This document shows, piece by piece, positions 1 through 5,753 of a DNA stretch of 6,772 nucleotides (positions are counted from its first letter, which is position 1; each line of letters begins with the position of its first letter). A program made the position numbers and the translations under genes. The stretch spans positions 1 through 6,772 of the forward strand of contig CAMYMX010000192.1 in the NCBI GenBank assembly GCA_947259605.1, given 5' to 3'. The DNA comes from an uncultured Polyangiaceae bacterium (GTDB lineage Bacteria > Myxococcota_A > Polyangia > Polyangiales > Houyiibacteriaceae). The notes beneath the pieces are model-generated. The model saw nothing but the letters and a program-made list of their open reading frames with translations. It was not told where the DNA came from and made no database searches.

Positions 1-106
1 CCGAGCGTGCGAGCTTCCCCGCGACGTCGGCGACGAGTGCATCGGCCCCAAGCGACGTCGCTGCCCGGGCCCGTGCGGCATTTCGATTCACCGTCGTTTG
101 CGCCAC
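1..106 (-). CDS. possible divergent gene, 5' part only, runs off the left edge
   Basis: On the minus strand a frame opens with a GTG at 104-106 and stays open to the window edge, giving about 35 residues. It begins VAQTTVNRNAARARAATSL and is rich in Ala, Arg and Thr, with an amphipathic helical look. A purine-rich GAAGAA lies directly before the GTG. The frame reaches back only to a stop near 145-147 and has no ATG, so the GTG is the only reasonable start. The plus-strand frames of the same stretch read like shadow sequence, with Arg/Pro/Ser-rich runs. I do not recognise a family. If real, it would be transcribed divergently from the gene starting at 165. The visible part is too short to exclude a chance frame in GC-rich DNA. 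Confidence 0.3.
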   Translation of the reverse strand, partial: MAQTTVNRNAARARAATSLGADALVADVAGKLARS

Positions 107-129
107 TTCTTCGATCTTCCCTTGCCCGG

Positions 130-135
130 TATAAA
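130..135 (+). promoter_or_regulatory. possible -10 element (TATAAA)
   Basis: TATAAA stands out in an otherwise GC-rich stretch. As a -10 box it would put the transcription start near 142, giving a short leader of about 23 bases before the ATG at 165. That would exclude the upstream ATG at 135. I see no convincing -35 at the normal distance (TTGCGC at 98-103 is too far away), so this is weak. Confidence 0.25.
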
Positions 136-164
136 TGAGCCCGCTTCAGTGGTATAGAGCGCCG

Positions 165-848
165 ATGGCTACGCATCAAAGGCTCGGCGACCTCGCAGAG
201 GCACTCGAAGCAGAGGGGGCAGACGAGCTTCGGGTTCACGTGGTTCGCCGTGCGCGGGCGTTTAAACGCTCGTGGGTGATGATGGCGGAGGCGCTCGTGG
301 AGGTCCGGAACCGAGAATCGTACCTCAACTGGGGCTACGAGGATTTTTATTCCTACTGCTCGCTCGAGCTTCAGCTCAAACAGGCGACTGCCGACAAGCT
401 CACCGGCTCCTACGTCGCGCTCAAGCGACACGCGCCCTCGGTTTTGAAACGCGACGGGCTCAACGAACGTATCCCGACCTGTGACGCCGTCGACTACTTC
501 GCACGAGCCCTTCAGAGGAATCCAAGCAACGACGCGGCAGGCGAACGGGCCGTCCCTCAGGACGTCGTCGACCAGCTGAGGGAGGCCGTCTTCGAGGAAG
601 GCGCGCCGGTGACCGAGCTTCGGAAACGGTTCAACCCGATGTTCAATCCGAAGCCGGATGGCGCCGAACAAATGGACGCAATCAGGCGCGCAACCGCCGC
701 AGCCAGGCGGCTCGAACGGATGGTCGAAGAGATCGACGGCCTACGCCGCCCGATGGTCCGCACGACCCTCGAGACGCTCGAAGCGCTCCGCGAGGACCTG
801 ACGGAGCTGCTGGAGCGCACCAAAGCCCAGTACGCCAAATCCGCGTGA
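165..848 (+). CDS. hypothetical helical protein, possible HTH-like N-terminal half
   Basis: This 227-residue protein has no function I can assign. It is soluble, charged and predicted helical, with no signal peptide or membrane segment. Residues about 30-95 contain a dense aromatic/helical block (NWGYEDFYSYC followed by LELQLKQATADKLTGSY). It resembles a small helix-turn-helix-like module in hypothetical proteins I associate with Deltaproteobacteria; that is recollection, not a search. A linker follows, with a second helical piece at about 130-155. Residues about 168-222 form a heptad-like Leu/Glu/Arg coiled coil, suggesting oligomerisation. The frame could also start at an ATG at 135, adding ten residues. 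I prefer 165 because neither ATG has a strong ribosome site, a purine stretch TAGAG lies about 8 bases before 165, and a TATAAA box overlaps the 135 ATG. DNA binding is possible but unproven. It is followed by a hairpin and is probably transcribed separately from the next pair. Confidence 0.8.
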   Translation: MATHQRLGDLAEALEAEGADELRVHVVRRARAFKRSWVMMAEALVEVRNRESYLNWGYEDFYSYCSLELQLKQATADKLTGSYVALKRHAPSVLKRDGLNERIPTCDAVDYFARALQRNPSNDAAGERAVPQDVVDQLREAVFEEGAPVTELRKRFNPMFNPKPDGAEQMDAIRRATAAARRLERMVEEIDGLRRPMVRTTLETLEALREDLTELLERTKAQYAKSA

Positions 849-865
849 ATCCGGCGGAGCCCCGT

Positions 866-884
866 GGGTGATGCAAAGCATCCC
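866..884 (+). terminator. hairpin after the first gene; weak terminator or operator-like palindrome
   Basis: GATGC at 870-874 and GCATC at 878-882 form a perfect 5-bp stem around an AAA loop. GG at 867-868 and CC at 883-884 can extend it past a single bulged T at 869. Only three T residues follow (885-887), so as an intrinsic terminator it is weak. It begins 17 bases after the stop codon of the preceding gene, where a terminator would be expected. The 13-base perfect core could equally be a binding site for a dimeric regulator just upstream of the putative -35 at 886. Confidence 0.35.
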
Positions 885-885
885 T

Positions 886-914
886 TTGACGCGGGGGTTG
901 CGACGAACTGAAAC
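886..914 (+). promoter_or_regulatory. possible promoter of the DUF35-thiolase pair
   Basis: TTGACG at 886-891 matches the sigma-70 type -35 consensus at five of six positions. With a 17-base spacer the -10 position falls on TGAAAC at 909-914, which is a poor match (three of six). A start near 921 would leave a leader of about 20 bases before the ATG at 942. The -10 position would lie inside the KstR-like palindrome at 909-922, an arrangement that suits repression by blocking RNA polymerase. Confidence 0.3.
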
Positions 915-922
915 GTGTTCTA
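909..922 (+). promoter_or_regulatory. KstR-like TetR-family operator, TGAAACGTGTTCTA
   Basis: The 14 bases fit every fixed position of TNNAACNNGTTNNA, the consensus described for KstR, the TetR-family repressor of cholesterol catabolism in actinobacteria. They differ by only two bases (positions 2 and 3) from the typical symmetrical form TAGAACGTGTTCTA. The site is an imperfect palindrome with matching outer T/A and inner AAC/GTT half-sites. It sits 20 bases before the likely start of the DUF35 gene, in the only sizeable gap upstream of that pair. I read the window for other copies and found none. AAC-N2-GTT also occurs at about 4326 and 5449, but both lack the flanking T/A and lie inside genes. 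The regulator itself is not in the window. A different TetR-type fatty-acid regulator with a similar half-site (PsrA-like GAAAC) is an alternative. Confidence 0.45.
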
Positions 923-941
923 TTTCATGGAACCGTTCACG

Positions 942-1391
942 ATGACTGCGAAAACCCAAGTCCCGGCCGTCGAAGGCCTCTTCACCATGGACCCGCGCGA
1001 GCCTCGCCTTCTCGGAACGCGGTGCCGGGGCTGTGGAACCTATTTCTTCCCCGCGGAGAAAACCTTTTGCCGAAATCCGGCCTGCGACAGAACGGACTTC
1101 GACGAAGTCCAGTTGAGCAGGACTGGCAAGGTCTGGTCGTACACGAGCGCAAACTACAAGCCGCCTGCGCCCTTCGTGGCCAAAGAGCCATTCGAGCCCT
1201 TTGCGATCGCGGCGGTCGAGCTCGCAAAGGAGGGGCTTACAATCCTCGGCCAGGTCGCCGATGGCGTTGGCGTGGATGCGCTGGCGACCGGCATGCCGAT
1301 GGAGCTGGTGCTTCGCGAGCTCTACGAAGACGACGAGCATGTCTACTTCACCTGGAACTGGAAGCCGGCCCGCGGCGGGAGCGACGCATGA
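942..1391 (+). CDS. zinc-ribbon OB-fold protein, DUF35 family, partner of a thiolase-fold enzyme
   Basis: This 149-residue protein has the two-part DUF35 architecture. Residues about 22-55 form a rubredoxin-like zinc ribbon with four cysteines: CRGC (C28, C31) and CRNPAC (C43, C48). They are followed by an OB-fold, about 60-145, which includes the GKVWSYTSANYKPPAPF strand typical of the family. DUF35 proteins are acyl-CoA-binding partner subunits of thiolase-fold enzymes and help to position the substrate; this is family knowledge. The next gene encodes such an enzyme and overlaps this one by ATGA, so the two are translationally coupled. The frame also has a GTG at 915 and an ATG at 927. I chose 942 because the motif VPAVEGLFT then falls near the N-terminus as in relatives, and because 915 lies inside the palindrome at 909-922. 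A weak GGA stands about ten bases before 942. The precise acyl-CoA substrate is unknown. Confidence 0.88.
   Translation: MTAKTQVPAVEGLFTMDPREPRLLGTRCRGCGTYFFPAEKTFCRNPACDRTDFDEVQLSRTGKVWSYTSANYKPPAPFVAKEPFEPFAIAAVELAKEGLTILGQVADGVGVDALATGMPMELVLRELYEDDEHVYFTWNWKPARGGSDA
1377..1381 (+). promoter_or_regulatory. ribosome binding site of the thiolase gene
   Basis: GGGAG lies six bases before the ATG at 1388, inside the 3' end of the DUF35 gene. It is the clearest Shine-Dalgarno-like match in the window. It fixes the thiolase start at 1388 rather than at the longer in-frame extension back to 1022, which is a shadow of the DUF35 gene. Confidence 0.6.
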
Positions 1392-2575
1392 GTAAGGACG
1401 TCGCAGTGCTCGGTGTGGGCATGCATCCGTGGGGTAAGTGGGGGCAGAGCTTCATCAGCTACGGTGTGAAGGCGGCGCAGGACGCGTTGAAGGACGCGGG
1501 CGTGGAGTGGAAAGACATCCAGCTCGTGGCGGGCGGTGACACCATTCGGAACGGGTACCCTGGCTTCGTGGCCGGTGCGACGTTCGCGCAAGCGCTCGGC
1601 TGGTCGGGCGCGAAGGTGTCGAGCTCCTACGGCGCCTGCGCGACGGGCGCCCAGGCCATCAGCGTCGCGCGGGCGAACATCTTGGCCGGCCTCTGCGACG
1701 TTGCCCTAGTGATTGGCGCGGACGCGGCGCCGAAAGGGTTCTTTGCACCCACCGGCGGGCGGCGGCCGGAGGACCCGGACTGGCTGCGCTTCCATGTCCA
1801 GGGCATCACGAATCCCACTTATTTCGGCCTGTACGCGCGTCGACGCATGGACCTCTATGGCGCGACCCAGGAAGACTTCGCGGCGGTCAAAGTGAAAAAC
1901 TCCAAGCACGGCCTTCACAATCCGAACGCCCGATATCGAAAAGCGGTCGCGATCGAGGATGTGATGGGCTCGGTGTTGGTCGCGGATCCGCTCCGCTTGC
2001 TCGACATCTGCGCCACGAGCGATGGCGCCGCCGCACTGGTCCTCTCGAGCATGGACTTCGCCCGGAAACACACGACGGACCCGGTGAAGATTTCGGCGGT
2101 CTCGACCGTGACGCCGGTCTACCCGAACGACATCATCGAAATGCCCAACCTCGCAACCGACTCGAAGGCTGGCGTTGGGCTGCCCAAAATCGGCTTCAAA
2201 GAATCGATCGCGCATCGCGCCTATGAAGAAGCAGGGCTCGGCCCCGACGACATGAGCCTTGCCGAAGTCTACGATTTGTCGACCGCGCTCGAGCTCGACT
2301 GGTACGAGCAGATCGGACTCTGCGCAGCCGGCGACGCCGAGAAATTGCTGCGAGACGGCGAGACCAGCCTCGGCGGCCGCGTCCCGGTCAACCCGAGCGG
2401 CGGATTGGCATGCTTTGGTGAAGCCGTGCCGGCGCAAGCGATCGCGCAGGTCTGCGAGCTGACCTGGCAACTCCGCGGACAAGCCGACGGGCGCCAAGTC
2501 GAAGACGCGAAAGCCGGCGTAACGGTGAACCAGGGCTTGTTTGGTCACGGCTCATCGGTGATTTGCACGGTCTGA
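1388..2575 (+). CDS. SCP2-type thiolase-fold enzyme (lipid-transfer protein/acetyl-CoA acetyltransferase family)
   Basis: The product has 395 residues, normal for non-decarboxylating SCP2-type thiolases. The N-terminal half opens with a typical beta strand (VAVLGVGMHPWGKWG) and carries the nucleophile loop SYGACATGAQAI with Cys84. Then come the strand and loop DVALVIGADAAP and the conserved ADPLRLLDICATSDGAAALVLSS region, given here in part. In the C-terminal half, the usual His of the HD(A/C)F motif is Tyr295 (AEVYD). NPSGG is at 335-339, but the GHP motif reads FGEAVPAQA, with Glu345 in place of His. A closing NQGLFGHGSS follows with His387. Relatives cleave or form C-C bonds on acyl-CoAs in lipid or steroid side-chain breakdown. 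Ltp2, an aldolase of this fold, also works with a DUF35 domain. The upstream DUF35 gene overlaps by four bases, which makes a complex likely. Whether this acts as thiolase, aldolase or something else cannot be settled from sequence. Confidence 0.9.
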   Translation: MSKDVAVLGVGMHPWGKWGQSFISYGVKAAQDALKDAGVEWKDIQLVAGGDTIRNGYPGFVAGATFAQALGWSGAKVSSSYGACATGAQAISVARANILAGLCDVALVIGADAAPKGFFAPTGGRRPEDPDWLRFHVQGITNPTYFGLYARRRMDLYGATQEDFAAVKVKNSKHGLHNPNARYRKAVAIEDVMGSVLVADPLRLLDICATSDGAAALVLSSMDFARKHTTDPVKISAVSTVTPVYPNDIIEMPNLATDSKAGVGLPKIGFKESIAHRAYEEAGLGPDDMSLAEVYDLSTALELDWYEQIGLCAAGDAEKLLRDGETSLGGRVPVNPSGGLACFGEAVPAQAIAQVCELTWQLRGQADGRQVEDAKAGVTVNQGLFGHGSSVICTV

Positions 2576-2589
2576 GACAGCGACAGCCA

Positions 2590-3045
2590 TCAGTCTAGGG
2601 CGGCTAGCTCTTCGTCAAGTCGGGCGTCTAGGTCCTGATTTTGTGGGGGCGATTCGGCTTGGCGCCTTGGCCCACCACGCCCTCGGAACTTGCGGGCCAT
2701 CACGACGAACCAAAGGGTCGACAGAACGACTGCAATGACCGGGATGACCCAGCCGGACTTGACGGGCGGGATGTTCAAATCGAAGGCGGGGACCCTCGCT
2801 TGGAGTCGATCACGAATCTCCGGTTCGGGCACGCCTGCCTCGACCCATTCACGAATATCCCGCCGCCACTCCCCGGCCTTCGGGCTGGGGCAGGAGTTGA
2901 GGGTCTTGCCAGGACAGAACGGGCTCAGGGTATTGCGCACAATCGACTGCACCTGCCGACCTTCGTCTGCGGAGATGTCTTCGGCAGGCACCGAGGCACA
3001 GCCGAGAGCGAAAACAACCATTGAGAACGCAACCATACGGACCAT
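2590..3045 (-). CDS. CcmH/NrfF-like cytochrome c maturation protein, non-canonical cysteine motif
   Basis: This 151-residue protein has a hydrophobic N-terminus ending in ALGC, so Cys16 may be a lipoprotein attachment site, or the segment is an ordinary Sec signal. The periplasmic part, about 20-95, matches the CcmH/NrfF helix bundle: a region around FCPGKTLNSCPSP, then WRRDIREWVEAGVPEPEIRD and an ending (FDLNIPP) like the family's F-x-L-x-PP. One membrane helix lies at about 98-117, followed by a charged cytoplasmic tail. Classical CcmH has the redox pair LRCxxCQN and helps present reduced apocytochrome c for haem attachment. Here the two cysteines, C44 and C52, are seven residues apart (CX7C). 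No other ccm gene is in the window. It lies 95 bases after the transporter gene on the same strand and converges with the thiolase gene, 14 bases between stops. A second ATG at 3036 is an alternative start. The family call is fairly good; the function of the variant motif is open. Confidence 0.75.
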   Translation of the reverse strand: MVRMVAFSMVVFALGCASVPAEDISADEGRQVQSIVRNTLSPFCPGKTLNSCPSPKAGEWRRDIREWVEAGVPEPEIRDRLQARVPAFDLNIPPVKSGWVIPVIAVVLSTLWFVVMARKFRGRGGPRRQAESPPQNQDLDARLDEELAALD

Positions 3046-3093
3046 TCTCTACTGTCATAAGTCCGCCCGCGCCCAACAGTAAGGTGGCAAATT

Positions 3094-3132
3094 GTCGCGC
3101 CTAGTCGCGCACCCCCACACTGCCGCTGCCGC
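3094..3132. repeat. short tandem direct repeats in the 95-base gap
   Basis: GTCGCGC occurs at 3094-3100 and again at 3104-3110, a spacing of exactly ten bases. TGCCGC is repeated in tandem at 3121-3132. They lie between the transporter stop and the CcmH-like start. One helical turn between the GTCGCGC copies would suit a regulator binding the same DNA face, but simple GC-rich repeats are common by chance. I see no clear promoter here for the CcmH-like gene. Confidence 0.3.
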
Positions 3133-3140
3133 TGTCACAG

Positions 3141-4454
3141 CTAAATGAGCATTCCCGCCACCGCCGCCGTCATCAGCGAGGCGAGCATGCCCCCGAACAT
3201 TGCCCGCAGGCCGAGGCGAGCGAGGTCATGCCGGCGCTCGGGTGCTATCCCGCCAATCCCGCCGATCTGAATTCCGATGGACCCGAAGTTGGCAAAACCA
3301 CAAAGCGCGTAGCTCGCGATCACGACGGTCCGGTGTGAGAGCTGCGCCGCGCCTTCGGACAGCGACTCATAAAGATGGAGGTACGCGATGAACTCGGTGA
3401 GAACGATCTTCTCGCCGAGCAAGGTACCGACCGTGGCACACTCGGCGACCGGCACACCGATCAGAAAAGCAAACGGCCAGAAGAGCCAGCCGAGGATCTG
3501 CTGAAACGTGAGAGGTGTCACCGCTGCAGCGCCCTCGAGACCCATCCAGTCGTTGTAGAGTCCGAACGGCAGACCGAGGAGCGCGTTGCCAAAGGCGATC
3601 AAGGCGATGAAGGCCAGCAGCATGGCCCCCACGTTCAAGGCCAGCTTCATGCCTTCGTACGCCCCCCGGGCGGCGGCGTCGATCACGTTCGCATCCGGGC
3701 TGTCGATCTCCATGGCGAAGTCAACTTCGATTTCACGCTCCTCGGTTTCTGGCCACATGACTTTGGCGATTACCAAAGCGGCAGGAGCGCTCATCACCGT
3801 TGCGGCGATCAGATGCCCCGCAATGTCAGGGAAAACGCCTTTGAGCAGCCCCACGTAGGCAGCCAAGACCCCGCCCGCGACGGTTGCAAAGCCGCCAGTC
3901 ATCACCGCGGTGAGCTCCGACATGCTCATCTTGCCGATGAAGGGTGCGATCATCAGTGGCGCCTCGGTCTGGCCAACGAAGGTATTCGCCGCCACTGAGA
4001 GCGTTTCGGGTCCCGAGGTCTTCATCGTCCGGCGCATAATCCAGGCAAAGACGCCTACCAGGCGCTGCATGATGCCGAGGTAGTAGAGAATCGTCATCAA
4101 CGAGGAAAAGAAGATCAGGGTTGGAAGCACGTTGATCGCAATCGTGAACTTCTCCGACGCAAAGTCGCCAAAAACAAATTCGGTTCCTTCGGCGGTGAAG
4201 CCGAGCAGAGCGAGCACCAGGTCGTTGAGAATCGAAAATAGCCGCAGCCCAAGGTCGGTCTTCATCACTAGAACACCGAACGAAACCTGAAGGCCAATTC
4301 CCCATGCGATGACGCGCCAAGGAACCCGTTCGCGATGCTTGGAGAACAGCCACGCGATCGCCACCATTGCAAACAGCCCAAAAAGCGAGATCAGGCGCTG
4401 CCAAAAAGGCACCGCACCGACGTCGGTGCTCAAGATCGCGGCAAGGCCCTGCAT
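3141..4454 (-). CDS. concentrative nucleoside transporter family permease (CNT/NupC)
   Basis: This 437-residue inner-membrane protein has many hydrophobic segments, starting with one at about 20-37, and the full CNT layout: N-terminal helices, core and gate domains. CNT proteins import nucleosides by sodium or proton symport. Three family signatures are visible. GQTEAPL at 161-167 corresponds to the base-binding loop of Vibrio CNT. GEKIVLTEFIAYL at 347-359 is the G-x-K-x3-N-E-F motif, with the Asn replaced by Thr353 but the Glu kept at 354. GFANFGSIGIQIGG at 386-399 retains the Asn389 and Ser392 that contact the ribose in structures. The length agrees with bacterial members (about 400-430). 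The start at 4454 follows the sulfotransferase stop by 22 bases, without a good ribosome site, so translation may depend on the upstream gene. It is likely co-transcribed with that gene, an unusual partner. Exact substrate is unknown. Confidence 0.92.
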   Translation of the reverse strand: MQGLAAILSTDVGAVPFWQRLISLFGLFAMVAIAWLFSKHRERVPWRVIAWGIGLQVSFGVLVMKTDLGLRLFSILNDLVLALLGFTAEGTEFVFGDFASEKFTIAINVLPTLIFFSSLMTILYYLGIMQRLVGVFAWIMRRTMKTSGPETLSVAANTFVGQTEAPLMIAPFIGKMSMSELTAVMTGGFATVAGGVLAAYVGLLKGVFPDIAGHLIAATVMSAPAALVIAKVMWPETEEREIEVDFAMEIDSPDANVIDAAARGAYEGMKLALNVGAMLLAFIALIAFGNALLGLPFGLYNDWMGLEGAAAVTPLTFQQILGWLFWPFAFLIGVPVAECATVGTLLGEKIVLTEFIAYLHLYESLSEGAAQLSHRTVVIASYALCGFANFGSIGIQIGGIGGIAPERRHDLARLGLRAMFGGMLASLMTAAVAGMLI

Positions 4455-4476
4455 CGCGGCGGATACTAGCCGGTTT

Positions 4477-5745
4477 TCATTCGTAGGGAACGTCGAAGCG
4501 GGCGCGATAGGCTGCGATGCGCGACTCGACGTCTTCTTTGGTCATCCCGAACTCCGCAAGAGAGTACGTGTGACGGCCATACTTGTGCTGCTTGTTCACC
4601 TTTTGCGAGGCCTGCATGCGGCCGACGGCAGGAGTGGTGAGCTCGAGCCCTGCGGCCTCGTAAATCCGCGCGACCTCAGGCAGCGGGTCCTTGATCAAGT
4701 CGTAGTACGAAACGTCGATGAAGCCTCGGTCGCCGACGCGTTCCCGGGTTGCCAGCGTTCGCCGTGCCATGTTCTCGATTTTGTCGAGCCAGTGGGATGC
4801 TACGCGCTTCGGATCGACTTCGTCGCTGAAGATCATTTGAAGATGGGTGAGCATGCTGAAGAGCGAAGGGCTCGTCTTGAGCGGGTCGCGATGGGTGTGG
4901 ACGAGAAGCGCCTTCGGAAACACCTCCAGCAGCGGGTCGAAATACTCTTGATGGTGCGGTGTCTTGAGAACCCAGCGGACGTCTTTGCCAAGCCCCGGGC
5001 GCTGCCACTGCAAGTACTGCATCATGCGCTTGAGCGCCTGATAGGCCGGAACGTGATCCTGAGCTTCGAGCCACTTGGAGTACGTGGGCACGTTCATCAT
5101 TGCCTCGGGAGTCGTCGTCAGAAACGCCTGCTCGAGGAGGATGACCTCTTCTTCGGGCGCATCTGGCTCGGCGGGATGGATCGCAAAGAACCCCGGCGAC
5201 ATGTACTTCAGCCCTTTGGCAGCGGCGGCAGCCTGCGCGAAGCGCGGGTCTTTCTTTTGCCCGGCTTTCTGCTTCGCGGGAGCCGGATTGATCGCCTCCC
5301 AGGAGGCCAGCGAACGAATGGCCGGGTCCTGTGCGATCAAACGATGCAACATCGTCGTCCCGGTGCGCGCCAGGCCAGCGACGACGATCGGCGCCTCGAC
5401 CGCGATGTCGAGGATTTCGGGGTGCCGCTTGAGCACGTCCTGGGCGACCAACTTGTTGGTTAGTACACCGACGATTCGGCCACGAATGATCATGCGACCC
5501 ACCGGGTTGAGCCGTGCCTCACGGTTGATTGAGTCGACGAGCACCTCGAGCGGCTCGCGAAAACCCTCGTCGCCAAAGTCGTCGAGAGCGACTTTGCGCC
5601 GTGCGTCCGAAAGCACCTCTCCCACCGTGATCGGCTTCCCGCCGATGCCTAGCTTCCACAGCGAACGGCCGACGCGGTTCACCAAGGCAATCGCGGCCGG
5701 GCGGTACGGCTTGTCGAAGCTGCTCGTGATCTCGGCCGAAGACAT
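4477..5745 (-). CDS. sulfotransferase family protein
   Basis: This 422-residue soluble protein carries both PAPS-binding signatures of sulfotransferases. The 5'-phosphosulfate loop is PIVVAGLARTGTTMLHRL at about 119-136, close to the usual R-(S/T)-G-T-T core. The 3'-phosphate site is LVHTHRDPLKTSPSLF at about 281-296, with the Arg and the Ser expected to contact the cofactor. WVLKTPHHQEYFDPL at about 258-272 is the usual 'K-(T/S)-P-x-H' block before it. The N-terminal 110 residues and the C-terminal third (helical, ending ARFDVPYE) are typical of the bacterial Sulfotransfer_3 type. Family members transfer sulfate from PAPS to hydroxyl groups of lipids, sterols, glycans or small molecules; the acceptor here cannot be told. 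The frame extends to an ATG at 5826, but that overlaps the DUF1214 gene by 73 bases. The ATG at 5745, eight bases after that gene's stop, is the better start. Confidence 0.9.
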   Translation of the reverse strand: MSSAEITSSFDKPYRPAAIALVNRVGRSLWKLGIGGKPITVGEVLSDARRKVALDDFGDEGFREPLEVLVDSINREARLNPVGRMIIRGRIVGVLTNKLVAQDVLKRHPEILDIAVEAPIVVAGLARTGTTMLHRLIAQDPAIRSLASWEAINPAPAKQKAGQKKDPRFAQAAAAAKGLKYMSPGFFAIHPAEPDAPEEEVILLEQAFLTTTPEAMMNVPTYSKWLEAQDHVPAYQALKRMMQYLQWQRPGLGKDVRWVLKTPHHQEYFDPLLEVFPKALLVHTHRDPLKTSPSLFSMLTHLQMIFSDEVDPKRVASHWLDKIENMARRTLATRERVGDRGFIDVSYYDLIKDPLPEVARIYEAAGLELTTPAVGRMQASQKVNKQHKYGRHTYSLAEFGMTKEDVESRIAAYRARFDVPYE

Positions 5746-5753
5746 CGGACCCG

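Noticed and set aside
741..1340. Minus-strand frame (199 codons) across the intergenic control region
   Set aside because: It lies opposite two supported plus-strand genes and the promoter region and carries no motif, so it is a shadow frame.
1022..1387. N-terminal extension of the thiolase frame back to 1022
   Set aside because: The added stretch is Arg/Gly-rich shadow sequence overlapping the DUF35 gene. The ribosome site at 1377-1381 and the family N-terminus point to 1388.
1706..2548. Long minus-strand open frame (280 codons) opposite the thiolase gene
   Set aside because: Its translation is rich in Arg, Asp and Val without any recognisable motif. It lies wholly opposite a well-supported thiolase, so it is a codon-bias shadow of a GC-rich gene.
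2576..2589. Shared terminator between the convergent thiolase and CcmH-like genes
   Set aside because: The gap is only 14 bases and shows no convincing stem or T-run.
3134..3144. Hairpin GCTG-TGA-CAGC as a terminator after the transporter gene
   Set aside because: The stem is only four base pairs and overlaps the stop codon region. No T-run follows on the minus strand.
5448..5456. AAC-N2-GTT as a second KstR-like site
   Set aside because: AACTTGTT has the half-site core but lacks the flanking T and A of the consensus, and it lies within the sulfotransferase coding region.
4309..5463. Long plus-strand open frame (384 codons) opposite the sulfotransferase and transporter genes
   Set aside because: It spans the junction of two well-supported minus-strand genes and its product shows no domain. 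It is a shadow frame.
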